A stretch of 64,000 nt of DNA from LMUY01 sp965199105 (lineage in GTDB: Bacteria > Pseudomonadota > Alphaproteobacteria > Acetobacterales > Acetobacteraceae), in assembly GCA_965199105.1 (NCBI GenBank), contig CBDAQO010000002.1:2914001-2978000 (forward strand), given 5' to 3'. The notes beneath the pieces were generated by a model, which had not been told where the DNA came from, did no database searches, and saw only the letters and a list, made by a program, of their open reading frames with translations. The position numbers were made by a program, and so were the translations under genes. Below are positions 7,728-15,658 of this stretch, one piece after another; within the stretch, counting starts at the first letter, position 1, and each line of letters starts with the position of its first letter.

Positions 7728-8360
7728 CCCGGCCTGCTCCGTCGCGCCCTGCTCCGCCGCGCCCTGCTCGCCGCCCTGCTGCTCGCCCCGCTGGCAGCCC
7801 AGGCCGACCAGCCGCCCCTCTCGCCGCAAGACCAAGCCGATGTCGGCCGGGCCGAGGTCTACCTCAACAACCTGCACGCCCTTAAAGCCCGCTTCGAGCA
7901 GATCGCGCCCGATGGCCAGACCAGCGGCGGCACGCTCTGGCTGCAGCGCCCCGGCCGCATGCGCTTCCAATACGACCCGCCGTCGCCCTTCCTGCTGGTG
8001 GCCGGCTACGGGCTGCTGGTGTTCCACGACTCGCAGTTGAACCAGACCAGCAACATCCCGCTCGGCCGCACCCCGGTCGGCCTGCTGCTGCAGGACCCGG
8101 TGAAGCTGCTCGGCGGCGGCACCACCGTCCAGCAGGTCGTGCGCTACCCCGGCCAGCTCCAAGTGACGATGTACCGCACCGCGTCGCCCGGCGAGGGCAA
8201 CCTCACGCTGGTGTTCGCCGACAGCCCGCTGGCGCTGCGCTCCTGGATCGTGGTGGACGCGCAACGCCATGAAACCCGCGTCAGCCTCTACGACGTGCAG
8301 TTCGGCGGCACGTTCGACCCCGCGTTGTTCACCTACGTGGACACCAGCAACCTGCATTAG
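7719..8360 (+). CDS. lolA: Outer-membrane lipoprotein carrier LolA
   Basis: Periplasmic LolA-type chaperone that takes lipoproteins from LolCDE to the outer membrane. After a signal peptide (LLRRALLRRALLAALLLAPLAAQA) come the family features: YLNNLHALKARFEQIAPDGQ, SGGTLWLQRPGRMRFQYDPP, and LPLG-like NIPLGRTPVGLLLQDPVKL, with the late LYDVQFGGTFDPALFTY. The frame is open from a GTG at 7653 overlapping the tsf stop, but its first 22 codons include palindromic repeat copy 1 and look non-native. I therefore place the start at the GTG at 7719, giving 213 residues; the repeat's AGAGGG would serve as ribosome site. Start uncertain. Confidence 0.85.
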   Translation: MGAPGLLRRALLRRALLAALLLAPLAAQADQPPLSPQDQADVGRAEVYLNNLHALKARFEQIAPDGQTSGGTLWLQRPGRMRFQYDPPSPFLLVAGYGLLVFHDSQLNQTSNIPLGRTPVGLLLQDPVKLLGGGTTVQQVVRYPGQLQVTMYRTASPGEGNLTLVFADSPLALRSWIVVDAQRHETRVSLYDVQFGGTFDPALFTYVDTSNLH

Positions 8361-8417
8361 CGCTCCGCGGGCCATTATTGACTTCAAAATGCCGGCGCGA
8401 CTGACCATGATAGTGGC

Positions 8418-9185
8418 ATGAAACCCGTGGTCGGAATCTCCTGCTGCACGAAGCTGTTCAGCGCCTTCGCCATGCCCAACCATGCGGCCTCGGACACCTA
8501 CATCCAGGCCACGATCCAGGTGGTGGGCGCCGTCCCCTTGCTGATCCCGGCCGGGGACGTGGCGTCGGACGTGGCGACCCTGCTGGCCCACCTGGACGGC
8601 ATCATCCTCACCGGTAGCCGCTCGAACGTGCAGCCGAGCCTGTATGGCGGCCCGCCCCATGCCGAGGGCACCCCGGAGGACCCGGCGCGCGACGGCGTCA
8701 CCCTGCCGCTGATCCAGGCTGCGATCGCGAACGGCACGCCATTGCTGGCGATCTGCCGCGGGATGCAGGAGTTGAACGTGGCGCTGGGCGGCACGCTGCA
8801 CCAGCGGCTGCAGGACCTGCCGGGCAAGTTCGACCACTCGACCCCGATGCAGGCGAACGGCCGGGTTCGCACCGGCAAGGCGCACGCTGTGGCGGTGGTG
8901 CCGGGGAGTTGGCTGCACCGGGTCGCGGGCGCCACCACGATTGCAATCAACTCGCTGCACAACCAGGGCATGGATCGTTTGGCTCCCGGCCTGGTGGCGG
9001 AGGGCACCGCGCCGGACGGCACGGTCGAGGCCGTTCGCGTGGCGACCGCGCCGGGGTTCGCCGTGGGCGTGCAGTGGCATCCCGAGTATGACTGGATGAC
9101 CGACGCGGTATCACGCGCCATCCTCGCCTCGTTCGGCGCCGCGGTCCGAGCCCGCCTGCAACCCGCCGCCGCCGCCGCCGACTAG
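8418..9185 (+). CDS. PuuD-like class I glutamine amidotransferase (peptidase C26)
   Basis: Gamma-glutamyl-gamma-aminobutyrate hydrolase family. The 255-residue protein has the nucleophile elbow LLAICRGMQELN (Cys113) and the GVQWHPE motif (His221, Glu223) completing the catalytic triad, with an N-terminal GISC...Y segment and TGSRSNVQPSLYG near residue 65, typical of PuuD-type enzymes rather than synthase-linked amidotransferases. Family members cleave gamma-glutamyl amides in polyamine breakdown. No puuABC neighbours are here, so the substrate is open. It stands alone between lolA and the HicAB pair. Confidence 0.88.
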   Translation: MKPVVGISCCTKLFSAFAMPNHAASDTYIQATIQVVGAVPLLIPAGDVASDVATLLAHLDGIILTGSRSNVQPSLYGGPPHAEGTPEDPARDGVTLPLIQAAIANGTPLLAICRGMQELNVALGGTLHQRLQDLPGKFDHSTPMQANGRVRTGKAHAVAVVPGSWLHRVAGATTIAINSLHNQGMDRLAPGLVAEGTAPDGTVEAVRVATAPGFAVGVQWHPEYDWMTDAVSRAILASFGAAVRARLQPAAAAAD

Positions 9186-9499
9186 CGCGGCCCCCAGCCC
9201 CGAACCAAGCCGTTCACACGGTCACCTTTTGCGAAGTGCGGCCTCAGTAAAGCCGCGGTCCACGGTGTTATCGCCAGACCTTTCAGCCGCCCGCGGCTGG
9301 GGGAACGCTGCATTAGCCAGGGGCGGTGGGCATAGGCCGCAAACGACCGCAATTCCATTCTCGGAAAGGTAGCTCGGTAGGCGCGCCGCGTCGAACGCCT
9401 GGCGGTTGCGGGCAGCCAGCGCTAGATCGATGGCGGTCATCTCACAATTCTCCATACACACTCTTTACACACGCCACTCGTCATGCCATAACCGTTCTC
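9186..9499. other. Intergenic stretch before hicAB
   Basis: About 314 bases without a confident gene. The minus strand has an open frame from an ATG at 9440 to 9222 that begins plausibly (MTAIDLALAARNRQAFDAA) after a GGAG, but then turns into a Pro/Arg-rich sequence with no family resemblance. It may be a decayed gene divergent from hicA. The right end holds the hicA promoter. Confidence 0.4.
9464..9492 (+). promoter_or_regulatory. Sigma-70-type promoter for hicAB, possibly giving a leaderless transcript
   Basis: TTTACA at 9464-9469 and CATAAC at 9487-9492 are separated by exactly 17 bases, close to the housekeeping consensus and much more AT-rich than the surroundings. A start site six to eight bases after the -10 would fall at the hicA ATG (9500), and no purine-rich ribosome site precedes that ATG, so the mRNA may be leaderless. 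Inference from spacing only. Confidence 0.5.
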
Positions 9500-9688
9500 A
9501 TGAACAGCCGCCAAATTATCCGCGCAATCGAGGCCGCTGGATGGGCTCACGTCGCGACCAAGGGTGACCATCGGCAGTTCAAGCACCCAACGTTGCCCGG
9601 GCGCGTAACGGTGCCGCACCCAAAGCGGGACCTGCCGCTCGGCACGTTGCGGAGCATTGAAAAACAGTCCGGCGTCAAACTGAGGTAG
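9500..9688 (+). CDS. hicA: HicA family mRNA interferase toxin
   Basis: Toxin of a type II HicAB pair. The 62-residue product starts MNSRQIIRAIEAAGWAHVAT and contains the active-site KGDHRQFKHP (His24 in the dsRNA-binding-like fold), then GRVTVPHPKRDLPLGTLRSI and IEKQSG, the complete HicA consensus. The frame is open upstream to 9326, but that part is not HicA-like. The hicB ATG begins three bases after the hicA stop, so the pair is one operon with the toxin first, the usual HicAB order. Confidence 0.93.
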   Translation: MNSRQIIRAIEAAGWAHVATKGDHRQFKHPTLPGRVTVPHPKRDLPLGTLRSIEKQSGVKLR

Positions 9689-9691
9689 ATC

Positions 9692-10081
9692 ATGGCCAGT
9701 TACATCGCGCTCTTGCGCAAGGATCACGACAGCGATTTTGGCGTCGACTTCCCGGACTTTCCTGGCTGCATTGCGGCAGGTCGCACCCTTGAGGAGGCCC
9801 GGCGCGCGGCGGCCGAAGCCTTGGAGTTTCACATCGTCGGCATGCTGCAGGACCGCGAGGCAATTCCTGACGGCTCTGCCACGCTCGATGCGGTGATGGC
9901 CGATCCCGACAATCGCGACGCGACCGCGTTCTTGGTGGACGTGACCACTGCGCCGGTTGAGTCCATTCGGGTGAACGTCATGCTGCCAAAAGACGTGTTG
10001 GCCAATATCGATCGCACCACCACCAATCGATCGCGGTGGCTGGCGGAGGCGGCGCGGGAGAAGCTGCGGCGAGCGCCCTAA
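9692..10081 (+). CDS. hicB: HicB family antitoxin
   Basis: Antitoxin and probable autorepressor of the HicAB pair. The 129-residue protein has the N-terminal HicB fold, DFGVDFPDFPGCIAAGRTLEEARRAAAEAL, which neutralises HicA, and a C-terminal ribbon-helix-helix-like part (IRVNVMLPKDVLANIDRTT...SRWLAEAAREKL) for DNA binding. Length and both domains are complete, so the module looks functional. The operator is expected over the upstream promoter at 9464-9492. Confidence 0.93.
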   Translation: MASYIALLRKDHDSDFGVDFPDFPGCIAAGRTLEEARRAAAEALEFHIVGMLQDREAIPDGSATLDAVMADPDNRDATAFLVDVTTAPVESIRVNVMLPKDVLANIDRTTTNRSRWLAEAAREKLRRAP

Positions 10082-10431
10082 GCTCACGACACCGCACTCC
10101 CGCATTCCCGGCGTTGCTGCTCGGTCACGGGCGGGATGGTGACGCGCTCGCCGGGCGTGACGTGGAGAATGAGGTCGGGAGGCGGGCGGCCGGCGTCGAT
10201 GTGCTGTGGGTAGGCTCAGATCCAGAAATCGGTGATCGTATTCATGCCATGCGGTCGGATCGCCTGCGTGCTTGCCCAGAATGATGACGTCGCACGGGCC
10301 CGGTGCCGCTCATGCTCGCCGAGAGGCTAGCGTTTTGGGCATGGGCAGTGTCCGCATCGTCTGACCCGGCGTGGCGTGTGTTTCGCTCGGAAACGGTCGA
10401 TTGACGCTCCTGGCTCTGCTAAGCCACAGGC
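10082..10431. other. Intergenic stretch with a possible frameshifted gene remnant (minus strand)
   Basis: No intact gene. On the minus strand, about 10217 to 10084 reads YPQHIDAGRPPPDLILHVT then PGERVTIPPVTEQQRREC and a stop, which looks protein-like but has a TGA just upstream. A second minus-strand frame immediately before it reads CDVIILGKHAGDPTAWHEYD. Together they resemble the end of a gene broken by a frameshift. I cannot name the family. The last 130 bases before ppk presumably carry its promoter; I see no strong element. Confidence 0.3.
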
Positions 10432-12651
10432 ATGAACAAAGTCACCCCAATCCGCCAAGCGGCGCCGCCCGAGCCCGCTTCCATCGCCGGGGCGATTGCG
10501 GCCGACAGTCCGGAGCGCTTCATCAACCGCGAGCTGTCCTGGCTCGACTTCAACCACCGGGTGGTGGAGGAGGCGCAGAACGCCCGCCATCCGCTGCTGG
10601 AGCGGCTGCGCTTCGTCTCGATCAGCGCCTCCAACCTCGACGAGTTCTACTCGGTGCGCGTCGCCGGGTTGATCGGGCAGGCCAAGGCCGGCGTCACGTC
10701 GCTCTCCGCCGACGGGCGCACCCCGGCGCAGCAATTGGTGGAAATCCAGGCCCGCGCCATCGCCCTGATGCAAACCCAGCAGACGGTGTGGCTCGAGCTG
10801 CGGCAGTCGCTGGCCGCGGCCGGCATCGTGGTGTGCGAGCCCGCCACTCTGCACACGGCCGACCGCGAGTGGCTGGCGGCCTGGTTCATGGACCGCGTGT
10901 TCCCCATCCTGACCCCGATGGCGGTCGACCCGGCGCACCCCTTCCCGTTCATCCCGAACATGGGCCTCGTCATGGTGCTCAAGCTGCACCGCGACGAGGA
11001 CAATACGGCGATGAGCGCGCTGCTGCCGATGCCGGCGCAGGTGGACCGCTTCGTTCGCTTGCCGGCCAGTGAGGCGGGTGGCGGCGTGCGCTTCGTGATG
11101 CTGGAAGACCTGGTGGCGCTCAACCTGCACACCCTGTTCCCGGGCTTCGCGGTGAACGGCCGCGGCATGTTCCGGCTGATCCGCGACACCGGCGTGGAGT
11201 TTGAGGAGGAGGCCGAGGACCTGGTCCGCTCCTACGAAACCGCCCTCAAGCGCCGCCGCCGCGGCATCCCCATCCACCTGTCGGTCGACAGCGCCATGCC
11301 GGACGACCTGCGCGCGCTGGTCACCGCCGAGCTGGGGGTGGACGACCACGACATCCCGGGCGACGAGGTGCTGCTGCAGGCCGGCATCCTAGGTGCGGCC
11401 GACCTCAAGCAGCTCATCGTGGACGACCGCCCCGACCTGCTGTTCCCGCCCTACACGCCGCGCTTCCCCGAGCGCATCCGCGACTTCGCCGGGGATTGCT
11501 TCGCCGCCATCCGGGCCAAGGACATCATCGTCCACCACCCGTTCGAGAGCTTCGACGTGGTGGTGCAGTTCCTGCGCCAGGCCGCGGCCGACCCGAGCGT
11601 GGTGGCGGTGAAGCAGACGCTATACCGCACCAGCCGGGACAGCCCGATTGTGAAGGCGCTGATCGAGGCGGCGGAGGCGGGCAAGTCCGTGACCGCCATG
11701 ATCGAGCTGCGCGCCCGGTTCGACGAGGAGGCCAACATCCGCCTGGCACGCTCGATGGAGGCGGCCGGCGTGCAGGTGGTGTATGGCTTCCGCGAGCTCA
11801 AGACGCACGCCAAGCTCAGCCTGGTGGTGCGGCGCGAGGGCGGCGGCATGCGCTCCTACGCCCATTTCGGCACCGGCAACTACCACCCGATCACCGCGCG
11901 CATCTACACCGACCTGTCGTTCTTTACCTGCGACCCCGACCTCACGCGCGATTCGGCCCGGCTGTTCAACTACATGACCGGCTATGCCCGCCCCGAGCGG
12001 ATGGACAGCCTGGTGTTCAGCCCGCTCACCACCCGCAGCCGGCTGATGGCGCTGATGGAGGCGGAGATCGCCCACGCCCAGGCCAGCCGCCCGGCGGCGA
12101 TCTGGCTCAAGATGAACTCGATGGTGGACGACGCCCTCATCGACAAGCTCTACGCCTGCTCGCAAGCCGGCGTGAAGGTGATGTGCATCATCCGCGGCAT
12201 CTGCTGCCTGCGACCCGGCGTGCCGGGCTTGAGCGAGAACATCCGGGTGAAGTCGATGGTGGGGCGCTTCCTCGAGCACAGCCGGGTGTTCTGCTTCGGC
12301 AACGGCCACAAGCTGCCGTCCCGCCAAGCGCTGGTGTTCATCTCCAGCGCCGACTGGATGGCGCGCAACATGGAGTGGCGGGTGGAGAGCATGGTGCCGA
12401 TCCTGAACCCGACGGTACATGCCCAGGTGCTGGACCAGATCATGGTGGTGAACCTGAAGGATACGCTGCAATCCTGGGAGCTGACCGCCAACGGCGCCTG
12501 GGACCGGGTGACCGCAGCCAAGCCGGTTTCCGCGCACGACTATTTCATGACCAACCCGTCGCTATCCGGCCGCGGTTCGGCGCTGCATGGCCCGGTGGTG
12601 CCGGCAAGCGGGGCGCTGCACCGGCGGCAGGACCGGGTTTCGCAGGATTGA
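10432..12651 (+). CDS. ppk1: Polyphosphate kinase 1
   Basis: Reversible synthesis of long-chain inorganic polyphosphate from ATP. The 739-residue protein has the PPK1 architecture: N-terminal domain with RFINRELSWLDFNHRVVEEA, the head region with SISASNLDEFYSVRVAG, and two phospholipase-D-like C-terminal domains. The autophosphorylated histidine lies in AHFGTGNYHP (His485); VKQTLYRTS and SADWMARNMEWR are further conserved blocks. It is followed by the exopolyphosphatase gene 34 bases later, forming a synthesis/degradation pair. Confidence 0.97.
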   Translation: MNKVTPIRQAAPPEPASIAGAIAADSPERFINRELSWLDFNHRVVEEAQNARHPLLERLRFVSISASNLDEFYSVRVAGLIGQAKAGVTSLSADGRTPAQQLVEIQARAIALMQTQQTVWLELRQSLAAAGIVVCEPATLHTADREWLAAWFMDRVFPILTPMAVDPAHPFPFIPNMGLVMVLKLHRDEDNTAMSALLPMPAQVDRFVRLPASEAGGGVRFVMLEDLVALNLHTLFPGFAVNGRGMFRLIRDTGVEFEEEAEDLVRSYETALKRRRRGIPIHLSVDSAMPDDLRALVTAELGVDDHDIPGDEVLLQAGILGAADLKQLIVDDRPDLLFPPYTPRFPERIRDFAGDCFAAIRAKDIIVHHPFESFDVVVQFLRQAAADPSVVAVKQTLYRTSRDSPIVKALIEAAEAGKSVTAMIELRARFDEEANIRLARSMEAAGVQVVYGFRELKTHAKLSLVVRREGGGMRSYAHFGTGNYHPITARIYTDLSFFTCDPDLTRDSARLFNYMTGYARPERMDSLVFSPLTTRSRLMALMEAEIAHAQASRPAAIWLKMNSMVDDALIDKLYACSQAGVKVMCIIRGICCLRPGVPGLSENIRVKSMVGRFLEHSRVFCFGNGHKLPSRQALVFISSADWMARNMEWRVESMVPILNPTVHAQVLDQIMVVNLKDTLQSWELTANGAWDRVTAAKPVSAHDYFMTNPSLSGRGSALHGPVVPASGALHRRQDRVSQD

Positions 12652-12685
12652 CGGCGAACCCGGCCATGCCCGCCCGGCGGGTGCC

Positions 12686-14176
12686 ATGCTGACGCGATCG
12701 GCCCCGAGGAGCGCCATCGTCGATCTCGGCTCCAACTCCGTGCGCCTGGTGGTGTTCGAAGGGCTTGGCCGGACCCCGGTGGCCATCTTCAACGAACGCG
12801 CCGTGCTGCGGCTGGGGCGTGGGCTCGAGACCACCGGGATGCTGAACGGCGAGGGCGTCGCCGCGGCGCTGGTGGTGATGCGCCGCTACGCCGCCATCGC
12901 CCGCGCCATGGGCGCCGAGGTGCTGGAAGTGCTCGCCACCGCCGCCGTGCGGGACGCGAGCAACGGCCCGGCCTTCGTGCAATCCCTGCAGGAGCGCATG
13001 CCGGCGGCCACGCTGCGCATCCTCAGCGGCGAGGAGGAGGCGCAGTTGGCCGCCGCTGGCGTGCTGTGCGGCATTCCGCAGGCCAGCGGCTTCCTGGCCG
13101 ACATCGGCGGCGGCTCGCTCGAGGTGGTGCGGCTGTCGTCCGGCCAGTCCACACGCTCGCGCACCCTGCCGCTCGGCGTCATCCGCCTGGCCGACCGCGC
13201 CGAGGCCGACCTGGTGCGCGCCCGCGCCATCGCCGAGGCGGATTTGGCCACCGTGCCCTGGCTGTTCGAGGCGCCCGCGCGGGACCTCTATCTGGTGGGC
13301 GGCGCCTGGCGCTCGCTGGCGCGCATCCACATGGCGCAAACCGGCTACCCGCTCGCCATCGTGCACCACTACACCATCGACCGGGACGAAGCGCGGGACC
13401 TCACCGGCGTGATCGGCTCCGCCTCCAAGCGGGTGCTGGAGAAGCTGCCCGGCGCGCCACGGCGGCGGCTGGACGACTTGCCCTACGCCGCCATCGTGCT
13501 GCGCCGGCTGCTGCGGGCGACCGCGCCACGCCGGGTCGTGTTCAGCGCCAACGGCATCCGCGAGGGCTGGTATATGGCGCGGCTGCCGCCTGGGGTGGCC
13601 GAGCAGGACCCGGTGCTTGCCGCCAGCCGGGAGCTCGGCATCCATCACGGCCGCGACCCGGCGATGCCCGCCGCCCTGGCCGCCTGGACCGCCCCGCTGT
13701 TCCCCGCCGAACGCCTGGACCAGGGGCGGCTGCGGCAGGCGACCTGCCTGGTGTCGGACGTGGGCAGCCACGACCATCCGGAATACCGCGCCGAGATGAG
13801 CTTCCTGCGCATCCTGCGCCAGCCCGGCATCGCGCTGGACCATCACGGCCGCGCCTTCCTGGCCCTGGCCGTCGCCGTGCGCTACGAGGCCGAGCCGGTC
13901 GCGCCCTTCCTGCGCACCGCCTACGACCTGCTGGAGCCCGAGCCGGCGGCGCGCGCGGAGTGCCTGGGGCATGCCCTCCGCCTGGCCTACACCCTGTCCG
14001 CCGGAACCCCCGCGCTGCTGGCCGACACCGCCTTGCGCGTGGAGCCGGGCCGCTTGGTGCTGAGCCTGGCCGCGGGCGGTGGCGCATTCCAGGGCGAGGG
14101 CGTGGCGCGCCGGTTGGAGCGGCTGGCGTTGGCCCTCGGCCTCACGCCCGCGGTCGAAACGCTGCCGGACAAGTAG
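12686..14176 (+). CDS. ppx: Exopolyphosphatase (Ppx/GppA family)
   Basis: Hydrolyses terminal phosphates of polyphosphate; some relatives convert pppGpp to ppGpp. The 496-residue product begins with the ASKHA-fold phosphate-1 loop IVDLGSNSVRLVVFE, followed by ATAAVRDASNG and the phosphate-2 loop LADIGGGSLEVV, then an all-alpha HD-like C-terminal half, as in long Ppx proteins. The frame opens at 12587 over the end of ppk1, but homology begins at the ATG at 12686. The pairing with ppk1 favours the polyphosphatase role. Confidence 0.94.
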   Translation: MLTRSAPRSAIVDLGSNSVRLVVFEGLGRTPVAIFNERAVLRLGRGLETTGMLNGEGVAAALVVMRRYAAIARAMGAEVLEVLATAAVRDASNGPAFVQSLQERMPAATLRILSGEEEAQLAAAGVLCGIPQASGFLADIGGGSLEVVRLSSGQSTRSRTLPLGVIRLADRAEADLVRARAIAEADLATVPWLFEAPARDLYLVGGAWRSLARIHMAQTGYPLAIVHHYTIDRDEARDLTGVIGSASKRVLEKLPGAPRRRLDDLPYAAIVLRRLLRATAPRRVVFSANGIREGWYMARLPPGVAEQDPVLAASRELGIHHGRDPAMPAALAAWTAPLFPAERLDQGRLRQATCLVSDVGSHDHPEYRAEMSFLRILRQPGIALDHHGRAFLALAVAVRYEAEPVAPFLRTAYDLLEPEPAARAECLGHALRLAYTLSAGTPALLADTALRVEPGRLVLSLAAGGGAFQGEGVARRLERLALALGLTPAVETLPDK

Positions 14177-14181
14177 CCCGG

Positions 14182-14748
14182 ATGATCCCATTCGCCGTCG
14201 CCCGGCCGTGGCTGTTCCACGTCACGCGGCGCAGCGCACTGCCCGGGATCCGGCGCCTCGGCCTGCGCCCGGCAGCCGCGTTCTTGCCCCCGTCCGCCGA
14301 CATTGCCAACCGCGGCGCATGGACGCAGGTGGGGCAGGGGGAGGGTGCGACGGCTTGGCTGCGTTGGCAGAGGCTGCCGGACGTGCCGTTGACCCGGCGC
14401 CTGCCGCCGACGATCACGCCCTCGCAATGGCGCGGCTTCATCAACGGGATGGTCTTCGTGTTCGAGACGCTGTCCGACGCCTATGGCCTCATGGCAGCCC
14501 GAGACGACGTGGGTGTCGATCAAGTCGTCATCCAGTTCAGCACCGAGCACATCCTCGCCGCTGGCTGTGACCTGCGATTGTGCCGCTGGAACAATGGCTT
14601 CCTCGACCGGTCCAAGCCGCCGCGCCTTCGCAGCTTCGACGACTACACGCCTGCCGCAGCATGGCAAAAGGGCCATCGCGCGCGGGAGGTCACGGTGGCG
14701 GGTGGCATTCCGGCCAGCGTGCCGTTCGCGGTGGTGCCGCCGGCCTAA
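14182..14748 (+). CDS. Hypothetical protein with FHVT...GLRPA N-terminal motif
   Basis: The 188-residue product starts MIPFAVARPWLFHVTRRSAL and continues IRRLGLRPAAAFL, the pattern of a poorly characterised DUF group that resembles the opening of ADP-ribosyltransferase-like folds (His, then a 'GL.P' turn). Further on are FINGMVFVFETLSDAYGLM and VIQFSTEHILAAG. No catalytic assignment is justified. It starts five bases after the ppx stop, so it is probably co-transcribed with ppk1-ppx, and its stop overlaps the convergent exonuclease gene. Confidence 0.75.
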   Translation: MIPFAVARPWLFHVTRRSALPGIRRLGLRPAAAFLPPSADIANRGAWTQVGQGEGATAWLRWQRLPDVPLTRRLPPTITPSQWRGFINGMVFVFETLSDAYGLMAARDDVGVDQVVIQFSTEHILAAGCDLRLCRWNNGFLDRSKPPRLRSFDDYTPAAAWQKGHRAREVTVAGGIPASVPFAVVPPA

Positions 14749-15398
14749 TGCGAGAAGATGTCGGGCGCTTCGTAGCCCAGCGCGTCCAGCCGGGTGCGGG
14801 CGGGTAGGAAGTCGAAGCAGGCCAGCGCCAGCTCGAGCCGGTGTTCCCGCCGCAGCAGCGCCTCGAGCTTGGCCCACAGCGCGTGCAGGTGCAGCACGTC
14901 GGAGGCGGCGTAGGCCAACTGCTCCGGCGTGAGCTGGGCGGCGCCCCAGTCCGACGTCTGCTGCTGCTTGCTGATCTCCACCCCCAGCAACTCGCGGCAC
15001 AGGTCGCGCAGGCCATGCCGGTCGGTAAAGGTGCGCACCAGCTTGGCCGCGATCTTGGTGCAGCGCACTGGCGCCACCGTGATCCCGAGCGTGTATTGCA
15101 GGATGCCGACGTCGAAGCGGGCGAAGTGCATTAGCTTCAGCACCGCCGGGTCGGACAGCAGGCGCTTGAGGTTGGGGCAGTCCAGGCCGGACCCGCCGAG
15201 CGACTGCGGCACGATCTGCACCAGGTGCGCCACCCCGTCGCCGGCGCAGAGCTGCACCAGGCAAAGCCGGTCGCGGTGCCAGTTGAGCCCCATCGTCTCG
15301 GTGTCGACTGCGACCGAGCCGCCGAAATCCACGTCCGCCGGCAAATCCCCCTGGTGCAGGTGGATGGTCGCGTTGGGGGTGAACTGCGTGATGCTCAC
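14745..15398 (-). CDS. RNase D-like 3'-5' exonuclease (DEDD family)
   Basis: The 217-residue product is a single DEDDy exonuclease domain. The acidic motifs are visible as VAVDTETMGLN (Exo I, DxE), HFARFDVGIL (Exo II) and YAASDVLHLHALW (Exo III, Y-x3-D). It lacks the HRDC domains of full-length RNase D, so it is the short alphaproteobacterial form, about half the length of E. coli Rnd. Role: trimming of tRNA or other structured RNA 3' ends. It lies 25 bases downstream of tRNA-Leu on the same strand, and converges on the preceding gene with a four-base overlap. Confidence 0.9.
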   Translation of the reverse strand: MSITQFTPNATIHLHQGDLPADVDFGGSVAVDTETMGLNWHRDRLCLVQLCAGDGVAHLVQIVPQSLGGSGLDCPNLKRLLSDPAVLKLMHFARFDVGILQYTLGITVAPVRCTKIAAKLVRTFTDRHGLRDLCRELLGVEISKQQQTSDWGAAQLTPEQLAYAASDVLHLHALWAKLEALLRREHRLELALACFDFLPARTRLDALGYEAPDIFSH

Positions 15399-15423
15399 GG
15401 GGTCAAACCGCCTCTCGTCGCCG

Positions 15424-15510
15424 TGGTGCCCAGGAAAAGACTCGAACTTTCACGTCCTTGCGGACACAGGTACCTGAAACCTGCGCGTCTACCAATTCCG
15501 CCACCTGGGC
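15424..15510 (-). tRNA. tRNA-Leu (CAG anticodon)
   Basis: The minus strand folds as a leucine tRNA: acceptor GCCCAGG pairs with CCTGGGC, followed by A and an encoded CCA; D arm GGCGGAATTGGTAGACG is typical of tRNA-Leu; the anticodon stem CAGGT/ACCTG encloses TTCAGGT, giving anticodon CAG; a long class II variable arm follows (TGTCCGCAAGGACG); the T arm contains GTTCGAGTC. It decodes CUG, the dominant leucine codon here. Confidence 0.95.
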
Positions 15511-15658
15511 ATGCACGCGGCGTGCGGTGGAGGCGCGACATAGCGGGCAGGCCATCCCGCGTCAATGCCCGCTAGCAAGGCCGGATGCAGCAAGGCGCGG
15601 CTTGAGCCAGGCGCGTCCGCCACATATGCAAGGAATCGCGACAAACAGGGGTTCGGCA

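Noticed and set aside
9222..9461. Minus-strand 72-79 codon open frame divergent from hicA
   Set aside because: Only the first 20 or so residues look protein-like; the rest is Pro/Arg-rich with no family match. Kept as a note in the intergenic entry, not called as a gene.
15424..15510. tRNA-Leu as an integration site
   Set aside because: No integrase, no repeated tRNA 3' end and no compositional change next to it.
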